DNA from: an uncultured Polaribacter sp.
GTDB taxonomy: Bacteria; Bacteroidota; Bacteroidia; Flavobacteriales; Flavobacteriaceae
Direction: 5' to 3'
DNA: 64,000 nt
Assembly (NCBI GenBank): GCA_943787375.1
Contig: CALSME010000006.1
Coordinates: forward strand, 87,488-151,487
The notes beneath the pieces are model-generated. The model did not search any database. It saw nothing but the letters and a program-made list of their open reading frames with translations, and was not told the origin of the DNA. Each line of letters starts with the position of its first letter. The first letter of the stretch is position 1. The position numbers were made by a program, and so were the translations under genes. Shown here piece by piece: positions 37,188-47,090 of this stretch.

Positions 37188-38250
37188 AAGCTTTCAATTA
37201 AATGGAAAAACATTTGCTAACCCAAATGAAATCATTGATTTTTCGAAGGAAATTTCTTTGGAAATTTCTCTTTTTCTAAAAGATTGGTTTTCCGAAAAAC
37301 GGAGTCTTGAAGTCAAAACTTCAGGTTCAACAGGAGTACCCAAAACAATTGCGATCAAAAAAGAATTTTTTATCAATTCGGCCTTGTCAACCGCTGAATT
37401 TCTTGATTTAAAAGAAGGTACAACTGCTTTAATGTGTTTGCCACCAAAATACATAGCAGGAAAAATGATGTTGGTAAGAGCCCTTGTTTTAGGGTGGCAT
37501 TTAGACATCGTTTCTCCAAAGTCAAATCCGTTAGAAAATAACAATAAAACCTATGACTTTTCTGCAATGGTTCCCTTACAGTTAGAACACTCTTTGGTAA
37601 AAATCGATCAAATTAAAAAAGTAATTGTTGGAGGGGGTGTGGTTACTTTACAACTTCAAGAAAAATTACAAGGTATTCAAAGTGTTATTTTTGCAACCTA
37701 TGGAATGACTGAAACCGTTACACATATTGCACTCAAAAAACTAAATCATTTTTTACCATCAGCAGGATTGGAGCCTTTTGCTTCTTTTTACCAATTATTG
37801 CCCAATGTAAAAATCTATAAAGACACTCGAAATTGTTTGGTAATAGATGCGCCAAAAGTTGCTGAAGAAATCATATTTACGAATGACGTTGTCGATGTAG
37901 TTTCAGACAGGCATTTTGAATGGTTAGGTCGTTTTGATAATGTAATCAATTCCGGTGGCATTAAACTACACCCAGAAAAAATAGAGAAAAAGCTCTCCAA
38001 AATTATTGACCAACGTTTTTTTGTTGCTGGAATTCCTGATGCACTATTGGGTGAAAAATTACTTTTAATTATTGAACATCAAAGCGAAAATCTCTTAAAG
38101 CTACAACAATTTGTCTCTGAAAAAATTCAGCATTTAGACAGCCTCTCTAAATACGAAAAACCAAAAGAAATTTGTTTTGTTTCTTCATTTGTAACAACAG
38201 AAACAAAAAAAATCCAACGTAAAAAAACATTGGATCTGTTGGGTTTATAA
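37174..38250 (+). CDS. menE: o-Succinylbenzoate-CoA ligase (short form)
   Basis: 358 residues from the ATG at 37174; the start overlaps the CPBP gene by 14 bases. MenE activates o-succinylbenzoate with ATP and CoA. The AMP-binding P-loop TSGSTGVPK (about 49-57), the TYGMTETVTHIA adenine motif, and the hinge GRFDNVINSGGIKLHPEKIE are present. The C-terminal EKPKEICFVSSFVTTETKKIQRKKT has the Lys typical of the A10 region. At 358 residues it is about 100 shorter than the Bacillus/E. coli type because the N-terminal lobe is reduced. I believe this is usual in Flavobacteriia. It ends nine bases before yebC, which converges. Confidence 0.9.
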   Translation: MNFHKSFQLNGKTFANPNEIIDFSKEISLEISLFLKDWFSEKRSLEVKTSGSTGVPKTIAIKKEFFINSALSTAEFLDLKEGTTALMCLPPKYIAGKMMLVRALVLGWHLDIVSPKSNPLENNNKTYDFSAMVPLQLEHSLVKIDQIKKVIVGGGVVTLQLQEKLQGIQSVIFATYGMTETVTHIALKKLNHFLPSAGLEPFASFYQLLPNVKIYKDTRNCLVIDAPKVAEEIIFTNDVVDVVSDRHFEWLGRFDNVINSGGIKLHPEKIEKKLSKIIDQRFFVAGIPDALLGEKLLLIIEHQSENLLKLQQFVSEKIQHLDSLSKYEKPKEICFVSSFVTTETKKIQRKKTLDLLGL

Positions 38251-38259
38251 ATGAATAAT

Positions 38260-38976
38260 TTACATCTCCATCGAGTGGTAGACATTTTGAACGTCATCAT
38301 CCTCTTCTAGCTTTTCTAAAAGCTTTTCAACATCTGCTTGTTGTTCTTCAGAAAGCTTATTTGTTGTCGTTGGAATTCTTTCAAAACCAGAAGATAAAAT
38401 TTCAATATTTTCTTTTTCAAAGAAAGACTGTATCGCACCAAATTGTCCAAAGGGTGCATAAATGATGATTCCTTCTTCATCATCAAAAACTTCTTCTACT
38501 TCAAAATCAATGAGTTCTAATTCTAAATCTTCTAAGTCGGTAGTAATATCCTCCTTTTTAAGGGTGAATGTACAGGTATGATCAAACATGAAAATGACAG
38601 ACCCCGAGTTTCCTAAATTCCCATCACACTTATTAAAAGCCGCTCTAACATTGGCAACCGTTCTATTGTTATTATCAGTGGCAGTTTCTACAACAACAGC
38701 AATTCCATGTGGGGCATATCCTTCAAAGAGTGCCTCTTTATAGTTTGCAGTATCTTTATCTGTCGCTTTTTTTATTGCACGTTCAACATTTTCTTTTGGC
38801 ATGTTTGCAGCTTTTGCATTCTGCATCACTGCTCTTAATCGGGAATTGGCATCTGGGTTTGGTCCTCCTTCTTTGATCGCCATTACAATGTCTTTACCAA
38901 TTCTGGTAAAGGTTTTTGCCATTGCTGACCAACGTTTCATTTTTCGACCCTTTCTTAATTCGAATGCTCTTCCCAT
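38260..38976 (-). CDS. yebC: YebC/PmpR family protein
   Basis: 238 residues. YebC-type proteins are DNA-binding regulators in some bacteria and help ribosomes pass proline-rich stretches in others. The N-terminal MGRAFELRKGRKMKRWSAMAKTF and the GGPNPDANSRLRAVMQNAKAANMPKENVERAIKKA signature are diagnostic. The middle has YAPHGIAVVVETATDNNNRTVANVRAAFNKCDGNLG, followed by the acidic C-terminal domains. Length is typical. It has its own well-formed promoter 35 bases upstream and is convergent with menE. Confidence 0.95.
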   Translation of the reverse strand: MGRAFELRKGRKMKRWSAMAKTFTRIGKDIVMAIKEGGPNPDANSRLRAVMQNAKAANMPKENVERAIKKATDKDTANYKEALFEGYAPHGIAVVVETATDNNNRTVANVRAAFNKCDGNLGNSGSVIFMFDHTCTFTLKKEDITTDLEDLELELIDFEVEEVFDDEEGIIIYAPFGQFGAIQSFFEKENIEILSSGFERIPTTTNKLSEEQQADVEKLLEKLEEDDDVQNVYHSMEM

Positions 38977-39010
38977 TTCTAATTTTATTTTTTATTGTAC
39001 TAATTGTAAG

Positions 39011-39041
39011 CAAATGTAAAAATTTGCAAACTGTTGCACAA
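39011..39041 (-). promoter_or_regulatory. Promoter for yebC
   Basis: On the minus strand TTG (complement of 39039-39041) and TACATTTG (complement of 39011-39018) are 20 bases apart, a good -33/-7 match. The predicted leader is about 30 bases. Confidence 0.6.
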
Positions 39042-39086
39042 TTGTTTGTTCAATGTTTTCCGTATACTGGCTCTAAGTACCTTTTG

Positions 39087-40716
39087 TTATACTTGTAAAA
39101 GCCCTAAATTAAATTTCTTTTCAATGGGTGCATGATTCGCAGCTTCGATTCCCATAGAAACCCAAGTTCTAGTTTCTAATGGATCGATGACTCCATCTGT
39201 CCAGATTCTTGCCGCGGCATAATAAGGGGAAATCTGATTGTCATATCGAGATTTTATTTTGTCATACAATGCAGCTTCTTTTTCTGGTGTGATTTCTTCT
39301 CCTTGTTTTTTTAAAGAAGCGGTTTCTATTTGTAGCAAAACTTTCGCAGCAGCATCTCCACTCATCACCGCCAATTGCGCTGAAGGCCAAGCGACAATAA
39401 GTCTTGGGTCATAAGCTTTTCCACACATGGCATAATTTCCTGCACCGTAAGAGTTTCCGATGATAATTGTAAATTTTGGTACAACAGAATTGCTCACCGC
39501 ATTCACCATTTTTGCTCCATCTTTAATGATCCCTCCATGCTCAGATTTACTTCCGACCATAAATCCTGTAACGTCTTGTAAGAAAACCAAGGGTATTTTT
39601 TTCTGATTACAATTCGCTATAAAACGGGTTGCTTTGTCTGCAGAATCGTTATAAATCACCCCTCCAAATTGCATTTCTCCTTTTTTTGTTTTTACTAATT
39701 TTCGTTGATTTGCCACAATACCAACCGCCCAACCGTCGATGCGTGCGTAACCTGTTAAAATGGTTTGTCCGTATCCTTCTTTGTATTGATCAAATTCTGA
39801 TTTGTCAACCAATCGTTTGATGATTTCCAACATGTCATATTGGGCATTTCTTTCTTTGGGAAGTATCCCGAAAATGTCTTCTTGATTTTCTTTTGGTGCT
39901 TTGCTTTTGATTTTGTTAAATCCTGCTTTTTCAAAATCACCAATTTTATCGACAATACCGTTTTATTTTATCCAACGCATCTTTATCATCTAATGCTTTG
40001 TAGTCTGTAACTCCTGAAATTTCACAATGTGTGGTTGCGCCACCCAATGTTTCATTGTCAATACTTTCTCCAATGGCTGCTTTTACCAAATAACTTCCTG
40101 CTAAGAAAATACTTCCTGTTTTGTCAACAATAATTGCTTCATCACTCATTATTGGTAAATAGGCTCCACCAGCAACACAACTTCCCATTACTGCGGAAAT
40201 TTGAGTAATTCCCATGCTACTCATAATGGCATTGTTTCTAAAAATACGACCAAAATGTTCTTTATCAGGAAAAATTTCATCTTGCATCGGTAGATATACC
40301 CCCGCAGAATCTACTAAATAAATGATCGGAATTTTATTTTCGATGGATATTTCTTGGGCTCGTAAATTCTTTTTTCCAGTAATTGGAAACCAAGCTCCTG
40401 CTTTTACAGTTGCATCATTGGCGACAACAATACATTGTTTTCCTTTGACATAACCTATTTTTACAACAACACCACCCGAAGGACACCCTCCGTGTTCTTT
40501 ATACATTTCATCACCGGCAAAGGCACCGATTTCTATAGACTTTGTTTTGTTGTCTAATAGATAATCAACCCTTTCTCGAGCAGTCATCTTCCCTTTTTCG
40601 TGATGTTTGTCAATACGTTTTTGTCCTCCACCTAATTTTACTTTGGCAAAGCGTTTGCGTAAATCTGATACTAAAAGTTTATTAAAATCTTCGTTTTTGT
40701 TGAAGTTAATATCCAT
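39087..40716 (-). pseudogene. Acyl-CoA carboxylase beta subunit, frameshifted
   Basis: The gene is split by one extra base. The first 256-residue frame (40716 to 39946) carries the biotin-independent carboxyltransferase N-half (GGGQKRIDKHHEKGKMTARERVDYLLD; AVMGSCVAGGAYLPIMSDE). The second frame resumes at the same place and runs to 39087 with the C-half (GAGNYAMCGKAYDPRLIVAWPSAQ; MSGDAAAKVLL). Removing the base at 39960 (C on the coding strand) joins DKIK to GIVDKIGDFEKAG and gives exactly 542 residues plus stop, a usual length for PccB/MccB-type subunits. The rest of both halves looks fully conserved, so the defect is recent, a sequencing error, or a recoding site. Substrate (propionyl-, methylcrotonyl- or geranyl-CoA) is not determined, and no alpha-subunit gene is adjacent. 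Confidence 0.85.
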
Positions 40717-40796
40717 ATCGATGTATTTATTTGACAGTAAAAATACTCATTTTTTATGGTCTAAAATAGTTGATTTCTTTAAAAGAGAATTACTTT

Positions 40797-43263
40797 TTAC
40801 TTCCTAAGCAACGAAAAGTTTCCTGTCTTAAAGATTGTTTTTTTGTTGGTATCAAAGGGTACCAATTTAATAGACACCCAATAATCGTCCGAAGGCAATT
40901 TTTTTCCATTATAGGTTCCGTCCCAACCTTGTTCCGATAAATCTACCTTAGCGACCACCTTTCCAAAACGGTTGTAGATGTAAATCTCGCTAGAAGGGTA
41001 GTAGTTGCTATTGGTTCCTTTTAAGTTCCAAGTATCATTGACACCATCCCCATTAGGAGTGAAGAAGTCTGGAAATTCCACCACAGGCACTACCAAAGAA
41101 GCCGGAATTCCATTTTCATCACAGCCGTTTTTATCTCGAACTAAGACCTTATAAAATCCACCCGATAATTGATCAAAAACAAAAGTATCTTGATAACCAT
41201 ATACAAAGTTCCCTTGCTCGTCTAAAAGAGCATATTCATAATCTCCGATTCCTAAGATCCCGGGAGTATCGTTAATTGTAATCGAAAAGTTATTTCCAAA
41301 AATCTCTGCAGTTTCATCAATCACCGCCACATGCTCACTGGTAATCGTAGCCGCTTCCGATTCGATCACATCAAACATTTCTACCCTGTTACACAGCGTT
41401 ACCCTGTCGGTTACTGTTAAGGTATAAGTACCTCCAGCGCGAATGTCTACCGACTGTGCAGTACTAATTTCATCCCCAGATTGATTCTCTACCCAGCTAT
41501 AGGTATAGCCCGTTAAAGGATTGTCTACCTGCAAGGTCAAAGGCAAGTTGTTCAAACAAGCCACCTGCGAGAGATCCAACGGATCATAAGAAGGCAAAGG
41601 ATTCACAATAATATCAAACGACAAATCATCCGATACACAGCCCGTTTGATTGTTCAATACCCGCACAAAAATAGTTTGGTTATTCGTTGTGTTCTCATAA
41701 GCATTCGTGTCTAAAGGCGCATTACCCGTTTGCGCATTGGCCAAACTCTCGTGAAAAGAGACGGTAAAATTAGACTGTTCCGCAGTAGTATAATTGGCCA
41801 ACACTTCCGTTATTTTCGAAGAAAAAGCAATGTTTTCAAGAATCCCATCAGTGTCATTCCCAAGGCCATTATTATCCGTATCACAATCCGTATAATTGTT
41901 GATGTTAACAGGAATATTAGGTTCCGGATAAATGCGAATGTCCAGTGTAAAGGGTTCCGAAGGACATCCAGAAAGGACATCCGTTATCGTAAAGAACAAC
42001 GTCTCCACCCCCGGGTCATCACTATTTACATTCGCAGGGAAGAAAGTATTTGCAGGATCATTCTCATAATCCAATAGATTTGCAACCGTTAAGCTGTTCA
42101 AATCATTCAAAGCCTCCATTTGCGATTTGTAATACTTAACAACAAACAAACTCGGATCTCTACCATTTAAAATATCGGCATTTCTAATCGTAGCATCAAT
42201 GTTTTGAGCAACCCTATTTCTAGGATCACTATCGGTAGCCGTAGGCACATCACAAACCTCAATGGCCGCAATGGTATTATCTAAAGCAGGTAAAGGTTTA
42301 ATTTCAATATCAAAAGAAAGATGATCATTAAAACAGGCCGGAACTTTATTTCGATCTTCCACCCGCACATAAATTGTTTGGCGGCTTACCGTTCCAAGCA
42401 CAAAGCCAGCCGGAGCCGTATTTCTAAAATTGGTATCATTCAAAATAGGTGCATTCCCCGAAGACGCATCCGCTTGAGAAGTATGATAAGTCACAATAAA
42501 ATCGGCTTCCGCTTGCGAGGGCCCTAAAATTTCGTTGACCGTTTGTCTTAAATTGATGTTGATGTTCTCCCCATCCTCAGAAGAACCCGAATCAAAATCA
42601 TCACACAAAGAAAGCGGTTGTGCTAAGTTGTTTGCAGTAGGAACCCTGTCTACATTTAAGGTGATAAAAGGCCCAAATCCAAGGCAATCGTTGTCCAAAT
42701 CACTGTCAACCCGAATGTATATTTGTTGGGTGTTCGGATAGCCAATGTTTCGATAATTCGCAATATCAGCAATGGCATTTATTTCCGCCAAAGCATCGGC
42801 ACTGTTCCTATAATAAGTAACGGTAAGTTGTTGCGTATTTGGGAATATAGCAACCACCTCTGGCGTCACGGAGCTAAAATCAAAAGTAGCAATCCCATCG
42901 GCATCATCATTGTTGACGTTGTCATTTCCATCGATATCCAAGAAATCATCACAAGTAGCAAAACTGCGTTGAAAAGAAGCTGGTAATCCAGTAGTAGAAA
43001 CCACTAAATTCACTTCCGAAATTCGATAACAGTCAAAATTAGAAATGGCTCTCGCCCAAACAACATCAGTAGTCACCGTTCGGTTTCTAAAAACAATCGT
43101 TTCAGCAGCAGTAAAGGCATTACTATCATTTTCAGCATCTAGTAATGTTGGATAGAAAACAAAGGTTTCATTGATAAAATTGCTCGAAATATCCGAAGCT
43201 GCTTGGTTTAAATTAAAGTCAGAAAACCCATCGGTATCATCATCACATTGTTTGAGTTCTACA
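40797..43263 (-). repeat. Long direct repeat, copy in gene A
   Basis: 2467 bp that recur at 47091-49557 with a constant offset of 6294 and no indels noticed. Only scattered substitutions were seen by eye, and about five amino acid changes in 822 residues. The first 1857 bp also recur, with patches of difference, at 52801-54657. Confidence 0.9.
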
Positions 43264-46200
43264 GAAAAGAGGATGTTAGGTAATGGGTCAACTTTTAATT
43301 CAAAAGAGGTGAATGTACTACCGATTGCATCTTCTGAGGCAACGAAACAATCTGGATTGTTTCTATTTTCAATACGAACAAATATATTTTGGGTGTCTGT
43401 TACTGTAAAGGGAACTGTTTTATCAATCACATCGGTTGTTGCACTTGTTTGAGCGCCCACAGAAGTTGTATGGTAAGAAATTGAAAAATCTAAATTCGAA
43501 TTTGTTAGGCCCAATATTTCATTGTCTTTGGTGTTTAATAAAAAACTGGTCGTAGTTAAGTCATAGTTAGAACCACTTAATTCATCATCACAGAGGCGAT
43601 AAATTGTGGGTTGATTTGGACTAGGAACATCATTTACATTGATGGTAAAGTCTACAATAGCACCACAATTTGTATTGTTACGATTCTGAATTCTTGCAAA
43701 AATGGTTTCCAATGTAAAAGCGGTTGTATTTGTATAATTGGAGCCATTTATATTTGTGCCTGCAATATTGTTTTGGGCAGCACCAAGATTAGAGAAATAA
43801 AGCACTTCAAAGTCTGTGTCAGATTGCCCATCCAATACTTGAGGTGTGATCTCTGTATCAAAATTAAAGTTGTAGAAGCCATCCCTATCAACATCACAAA
43901 TTTCAATATCTTGAGGATCATTTGCTACTGGTAAAGCATCTACTGTTAATGTAATTGGAGTAGAAATAAGCCCACAAGTATTTCCAGACCTCCCTAGAAC
44001 TACTCGATATTGATTGTTGTGAAATGAAAGTGGCGTAGCAGTGATTTCCAACACAGTAGTTGTTGCATTGTTGTAAATCGCGTCATTGACAATAGCTGTC
44101 CAGTTTGTTCCTCCATTGTTCCTCACTTGCCATTGAAAACTCTCTGCATTGGTATCAATTGTTAGTGTATTAGATTCCAATTCACAAAAGGTTTGATTTG
44201 TAAATGGGGAATTTAATAGGATAGGAGCTGCAGTAATATAAGCTATATCGGGAGCTGTATATCCATCTGTTCCGCTAGTAACTTTTCCGTATTCGTTAAC
44301 AGTAAGTGGGGTTCCTCCTAAGAGTCCATCATTGTTAATGTCAGTAAAACTCGCTTCGACAACGTCAAAACAAGCATCGGCATCTGCATCCAAGTCTAAG
44401 AAATTTGGAGTTCCGTCCGTATCTGTATCTGCTGTAGTTAATGCTTCAAAATCATCGTGTAGTCCATTGTTATTATTGTCAACCAATGTGTCAATCACCC
44501 CATCATTATCAGTGTCTAAGGCTGCTACTTGTGTAAGGGTTAGCCCAAATTCTGATAGGTCATAGATACCATCATTATCTGCATCGATATCTAAAAAGTT
44601 TAAAACGCCATCAAAATCCGAATCTAAATTGGTAGTGAGGGTATCAAATAAATTATCTAATCCATCTAAATTCGTATCATTATTGGTTAAAACTGCGTTA
44701 AAACCTGTTGCTTCATAAAGATCACGTATGCCGTCATTGTTTGCGTCTAGGTCAAAAGCATCTTCAATTCCATCACCATCCGAGTCTCTAGAAAAACAAG
44801 TCAATGAAATATTCCCATTGAATGTAGCCGCAGTATTGATTCCAGAATTCAAGTGTTTGAATTCCATTTTAGTAATTCTACTCGCTACAAATTGAAAAGT
44901 ACTATTTGCTCCTGTTGTGTTTGCAGCATATCTAAAATGAATTTCTGATGAAGAGATGTTTGTAATACCTGCTTCAAAAACGCCATCATAGTTGCTGTCT
45001 ACAAGAAGTTGATCATCTGGATCTAAAAGAGTGATATTTTTATTGTTTGGCCCGACTTTTAGGATAAAAAATTCTCCACTAGTAACGGTGTGATCTAAGG
45101 TCGTATTTTGGGTGAATTTTAAATTTACTTTTTCGGTGAAATTTAATTCATATAGAAGATCAGATCCTATGGTTGGGTTGATTACCGTTTGAAAGTTCCC
45201 AGTATTTGTGCCCGAAATAGTTCCTGAATTTACATTCACAACACTGGAAATTATTGAAGATGATGTTGTAGTATCTAGAAACAAAATACTTGGGTTACTA
45301 GGGTCTGAAAGCTCTAAAATAGCATCTCCATTCGATTCGTCACAGTTTAAAATACCATCATTATCAATATCAATGTCTAAATTATCGATGACTAAATCTC
45401 CGTCTGCATCGTCTGGACAAACACTAACAGGCACTACGATCGATCGATATTCGGATCCTGAACAATCTAGAAAACCAACCAATTGATAATTCCCAGGTTG
45501 TGTAGGTGTAATTGTAGGATCTAGCACCACTCCTGTAGCAACAAATCCAGTACCATCGTCATAAAGCCATTCAAAACTGTCAAATGCGCCTGTGTTTCCA
45601 GCAGTTAAGGTGATATTTGGAATACAATTCCCCAAACTACCAACTGTGGTTTGAAAATCGATTTCAGGTTTTGCGGTAAATCCTGAATAAAAACTACCTG
45701 AGGTAGCTGCACCATTTTGATTGAAATAGGCACAATACAATTCTCCAGATCCTTGGATGGCAACACTGCCAGTTAAATCTAGTACTTTGTAAGTTTCGTA
45801 ATCTGTTCCAATCACTTCAAAAGGTCCAGAGGTGTTTAAAGATGTATCTGTTATAGCGACACCATTAATGTTTACGGTGGCTCCTTTGTTTGTAACAACT
45901 GTAATTCCTCCCGTAAATGTTGTTGTCCCTATTTTTTCAATCATCGGAATATTATCTACCTCTCCACGGTTTTCACAACTTAAGGGAGGAACAAAAAATA
46001 AACCTTGATTTGCTTCACTTGTATTCGCTCCAATTCCTTGGTAAGCAAAAACTTTTTTATTGGTTTCTACGTATAAGTTTCCATTGGTGTCAAAACGATC
46101 TCCTTCTATTAAATAGTACTCTCCTGCGTTTAAAACTGTTGCAAGACTTGTTCCATTAATAAGCATATTGGTATTGTCTTCGTGAGCGACAATTAATATA

Positions 46201-47045
46201 TTTTCCCAGTTATCGGTTCCGCCTCCTCTTACGAAGATGTATTCGGAACCTACTTTGTCTAATCCTACAATTTGATCGATTCCATAGTCTCTTCCTCCAC
46301 CATTATGAAAACTCCCGTTTGCCGAGCCTGCATTAACTACAATGGGTAAATCAGAGGTGATAAGTGTTCCTATTAAGCCGTCCCTATTTACGGTGTTTAC
46401 CGCTGAATTTGTTGCAACGATATAGCTTTCACCTTCGTTTAAAATAACATTAATGGGGGTTGTTCCTGTGTAATTTTCTATTGAAATTCCTGCAGGTAAG
46501 TCGGAAAAATTAACGGTCGTGTTATTTTCTGTTGCCATTACCGAAATAAAATTAAGGTAATTTGTTTGTGGACTTTCATTGGTAAACATCCCTGCTCTAA
46601 AGGTGGTTCCTAATGCTGAATTTCCTTTACTAACGAGTGCTCCTGCTTGAGCTCCACCACCTGCTAAAACACGAATTGAGACATAAATGGCTGCATCTGA
46701 TTCTATAATATAGCCTTTATTCGTTGTTACCGTACTTGTTTGGGGAGATTCTTGGAAAAGTTGTGTGACTCCAGTTCCAATAAATATTTCTTGTGGATTT
46801 GTATTGTTTACCGTTCCATTAATATCACTAGCTGCTGGAAGTCCTATCTGTTTGATGGTATAGTTTACATTCTGAACATTGGGTGTTGAGATATAAAAAT
46901 ATTGATTTTCTGGATTTGCATTTCCAAATTCGGCGTTGGTTAAAGGGGGAATAAAATGTCTTGTACTTAATTGCGCTTGTATTTTATTAAAATAACCAAA
47001 TAGCACAAGTAAGATAATAAGTAACAGGGTAGTTCTTCTCATCAT
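40797..47045 (-). CDS. Giant T9SS type B surface protein A (IgGFc-binding-like and TSP3)
   Basis: 2082 residues, third gene of the cluster. A signal peptide (about 1-25) leads to an N-terminal domain (about 100-455) that resembles IgGFc-binding domains (GIDQIVGLDKVGSEYIFVRGG; VFAYQGIG; LFFVPPLSC). Residues about 540-910 hold thrombospondin type 3-like Ca2+-binding repeats (DSDGDGIEDAFDLDANNDG; DSDFDGVLNFLDIDADNDG). Then come modules of about 100 residues with a Cys near each end. Near 970 there is an Ig-like stretch. The last 822 residues are nearly identical to protein B. The C-terminus FFTPNGDGVNDTWNL...YNRFGKVV...GWDGTYNG is a T9SS type B sorting domain (TIGR04131 type). Likely a secreted adhesin. 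Starts 45 bases after gene B stops. Confidence 0.88.
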   Translation of the reverse strand: MMRRTTLLLIILLVLFGYFNKIQAQLSTRHFIPPLTNAEFGNANPENQYFYISTPNVQNVNYTIKQIGLPAASDINGTVNNTNPQEIFIGTGVTQLFQESPQTSTVTTNKGYIIESDAAIYVSIRVLAGGGAQAGALVSKGNSALGTTFRAGMFTNESPQTNYLNFISVMATENNTTVNFSDLPAGISIENYTGTTPINVILNEGESYIVATNSAVNTVNRDGLIGTLITSDLPIVVNAGSANGSFHNGGGRDYGIDQIVGLDKVGSEYIFVRGGGTDNWENILIVAHEDNTNMLINGTSLATVLNAGEYYLIEGDRFDTNGNLYVETNKKVFAYQGIGANTSEANQGLFFVPPLSCENRGEVDNIPMIEKIGTTTFTGGITVVTNKGATVNINGVAITDTSLNTSGPFEVIGTDYETYKVLDLTGSVAIQGSGELYCAYFNQNGAATSGSFYSGFTAKPEIDFQTTVGSLGNCIPNITLTAGNTGAFDSFEWLYDDGTGFVATGVVLDPTITPTQPGNYQLVGFLDCSGSEYRSIVVPVSVCPDDADGDLVIDNLDIDIDNDGILNCDESNGDAILELSDPSNPSILFLDTTTSSSIISSVVNVNSGTISGTNTGNFQTVINPTIGSDLLYELNFTEKVNLKFTQNTTLDHTVTSGEFFILKVGPNNKNITLLDPDDQLLVDSNYDGVFEAGITNISSSEIHFRYAANTTGANSTFQFVASRITKMEFKHLNSGINTAATFNGNISLTCFSRDSDGDGIEDAFDLDANNDGIRDLYEATGFNAVLTNNDTNLDGLDNLFDTLTTNLDSDFDGVLNFLDIDADNDGIYDLSEFGLTLTQVAALDTDNDGVIDTLVDNNNNGLHDDFEALTTADTDTDGTPNFLDLDADADACFDVVEASFTDINNDGLLGGTPLTVNEYGKVTSGTDGYTAPDIAYITAAPILLNSPFTNQTFCELESNTLTIDTNAESFQWQVRNNGGTNWTAIVNDAIYNNATTTVLEITATPLSFHNNQYRVVLGRSGNTCGLISTPITLTVDALPVANDPQDIEICDVDRDGFYNFNFDTEITPQVLDGQSDTDFEVLYFSNLGAAQNNIAGTNINGSNYTNTTAFTLETIFARIQNRNNTNCGAIVDFTINVNDVPSPNQPTIYRLCDDELSGSNYDLTTTSFLLNTKDNEILGLTNSNLDFSISYHTTSVGAQTSATTDVIDKTVPFTVTDTQNIFVRIENRNNPDCFVASEDAIGSTFTSFELKVDPLPNILFSVELKQCDDDTDGFSDFNLNQAASDISSNFINETFVFYPTLLDAENDSNAFTAAETIVFRNRTVTTDVVWARAISNFDCYRISEVNLVVSTTGLPASFQRSFATCDDFLDIDGNDNVNNDDADGIATFDFSSVTPEVVAIFPNTQQLTVTYYRNSADALAEINAIADIANYRNIGYPNTQQIYIRVDSDLDNDCLGFGPFITLNVDRVPTANNLAQPLSLCDDFDSGSSEDGENININLRQTVNEILGPSQAEADFIVTYHTSQADASSGNAPILNDTNFRNTAPAGFVLGTVSRQTIYVRVEDRNKVPACFNDHLSFDIEIKPLPALDNTIAAIEVCDVPTATDSDPRNRVAQNIDATIRNADILNGRDPSLFVVKYYKSQMEALNDLNSLTVANLLDYENDPANTFFPANVNSDDPGVETLFFTITDVLSGCPSEPFTLDIRIYPEPNIPVNINNYTDCDTDNNGLGNDTDGILENIAFSSKITEVLANYTTAEQSNFTVSFHESLANAQTGNAPLDTNAYENTTNNQTIFVRVLNNQTGCVSDDLSFDIIVNPLPSYDPLDLSQVACLNNLPLTLQVDNPLTGYTYSWVENQSGDEISTAQSVDIRAGGTYTLTVTDRVTLCNRVEMFDVIESEAATITSEHVAVIDETAEIFGNNFSITINDTPGILGIGDYEYALLDEQGNFVYGYQDTFVFDQLSGGFYKVLVRDKNGCDENGIPASLVVPVVEFPDFFTPNGDGVNDTWNLKGTNSNYYPSSEIYIYNRFGKVVAKVDLSEQGWDGTYNGKKLPSDDYWVSIKLVPFDTNKKTIFKTGNFSLLRK
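43411..43547 (-). repeat. 137-bp segment shared by genes A and C
   Basis: This stretch reads the same as 55427-55563 in gene C, while flanking DNA is less alike. It codes for part of the module DNEILGLTNSNLDFSISYHT and its continuation. It is a second patch of recent homogenisation outside the long repeat. Confidence 0.75.
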
Positions 47046-47090
47046 ATCTATTCATCAGAATTCAATGCATAAAAATACTACTTTAATTTC

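Noticed and set aside
39010..39027. GCAAA/TTTGC inverted repeat near yebC
   Set aside because: Arms are only five bases and overlap the promoter boxes; expected by chance in AT-rich DNA.
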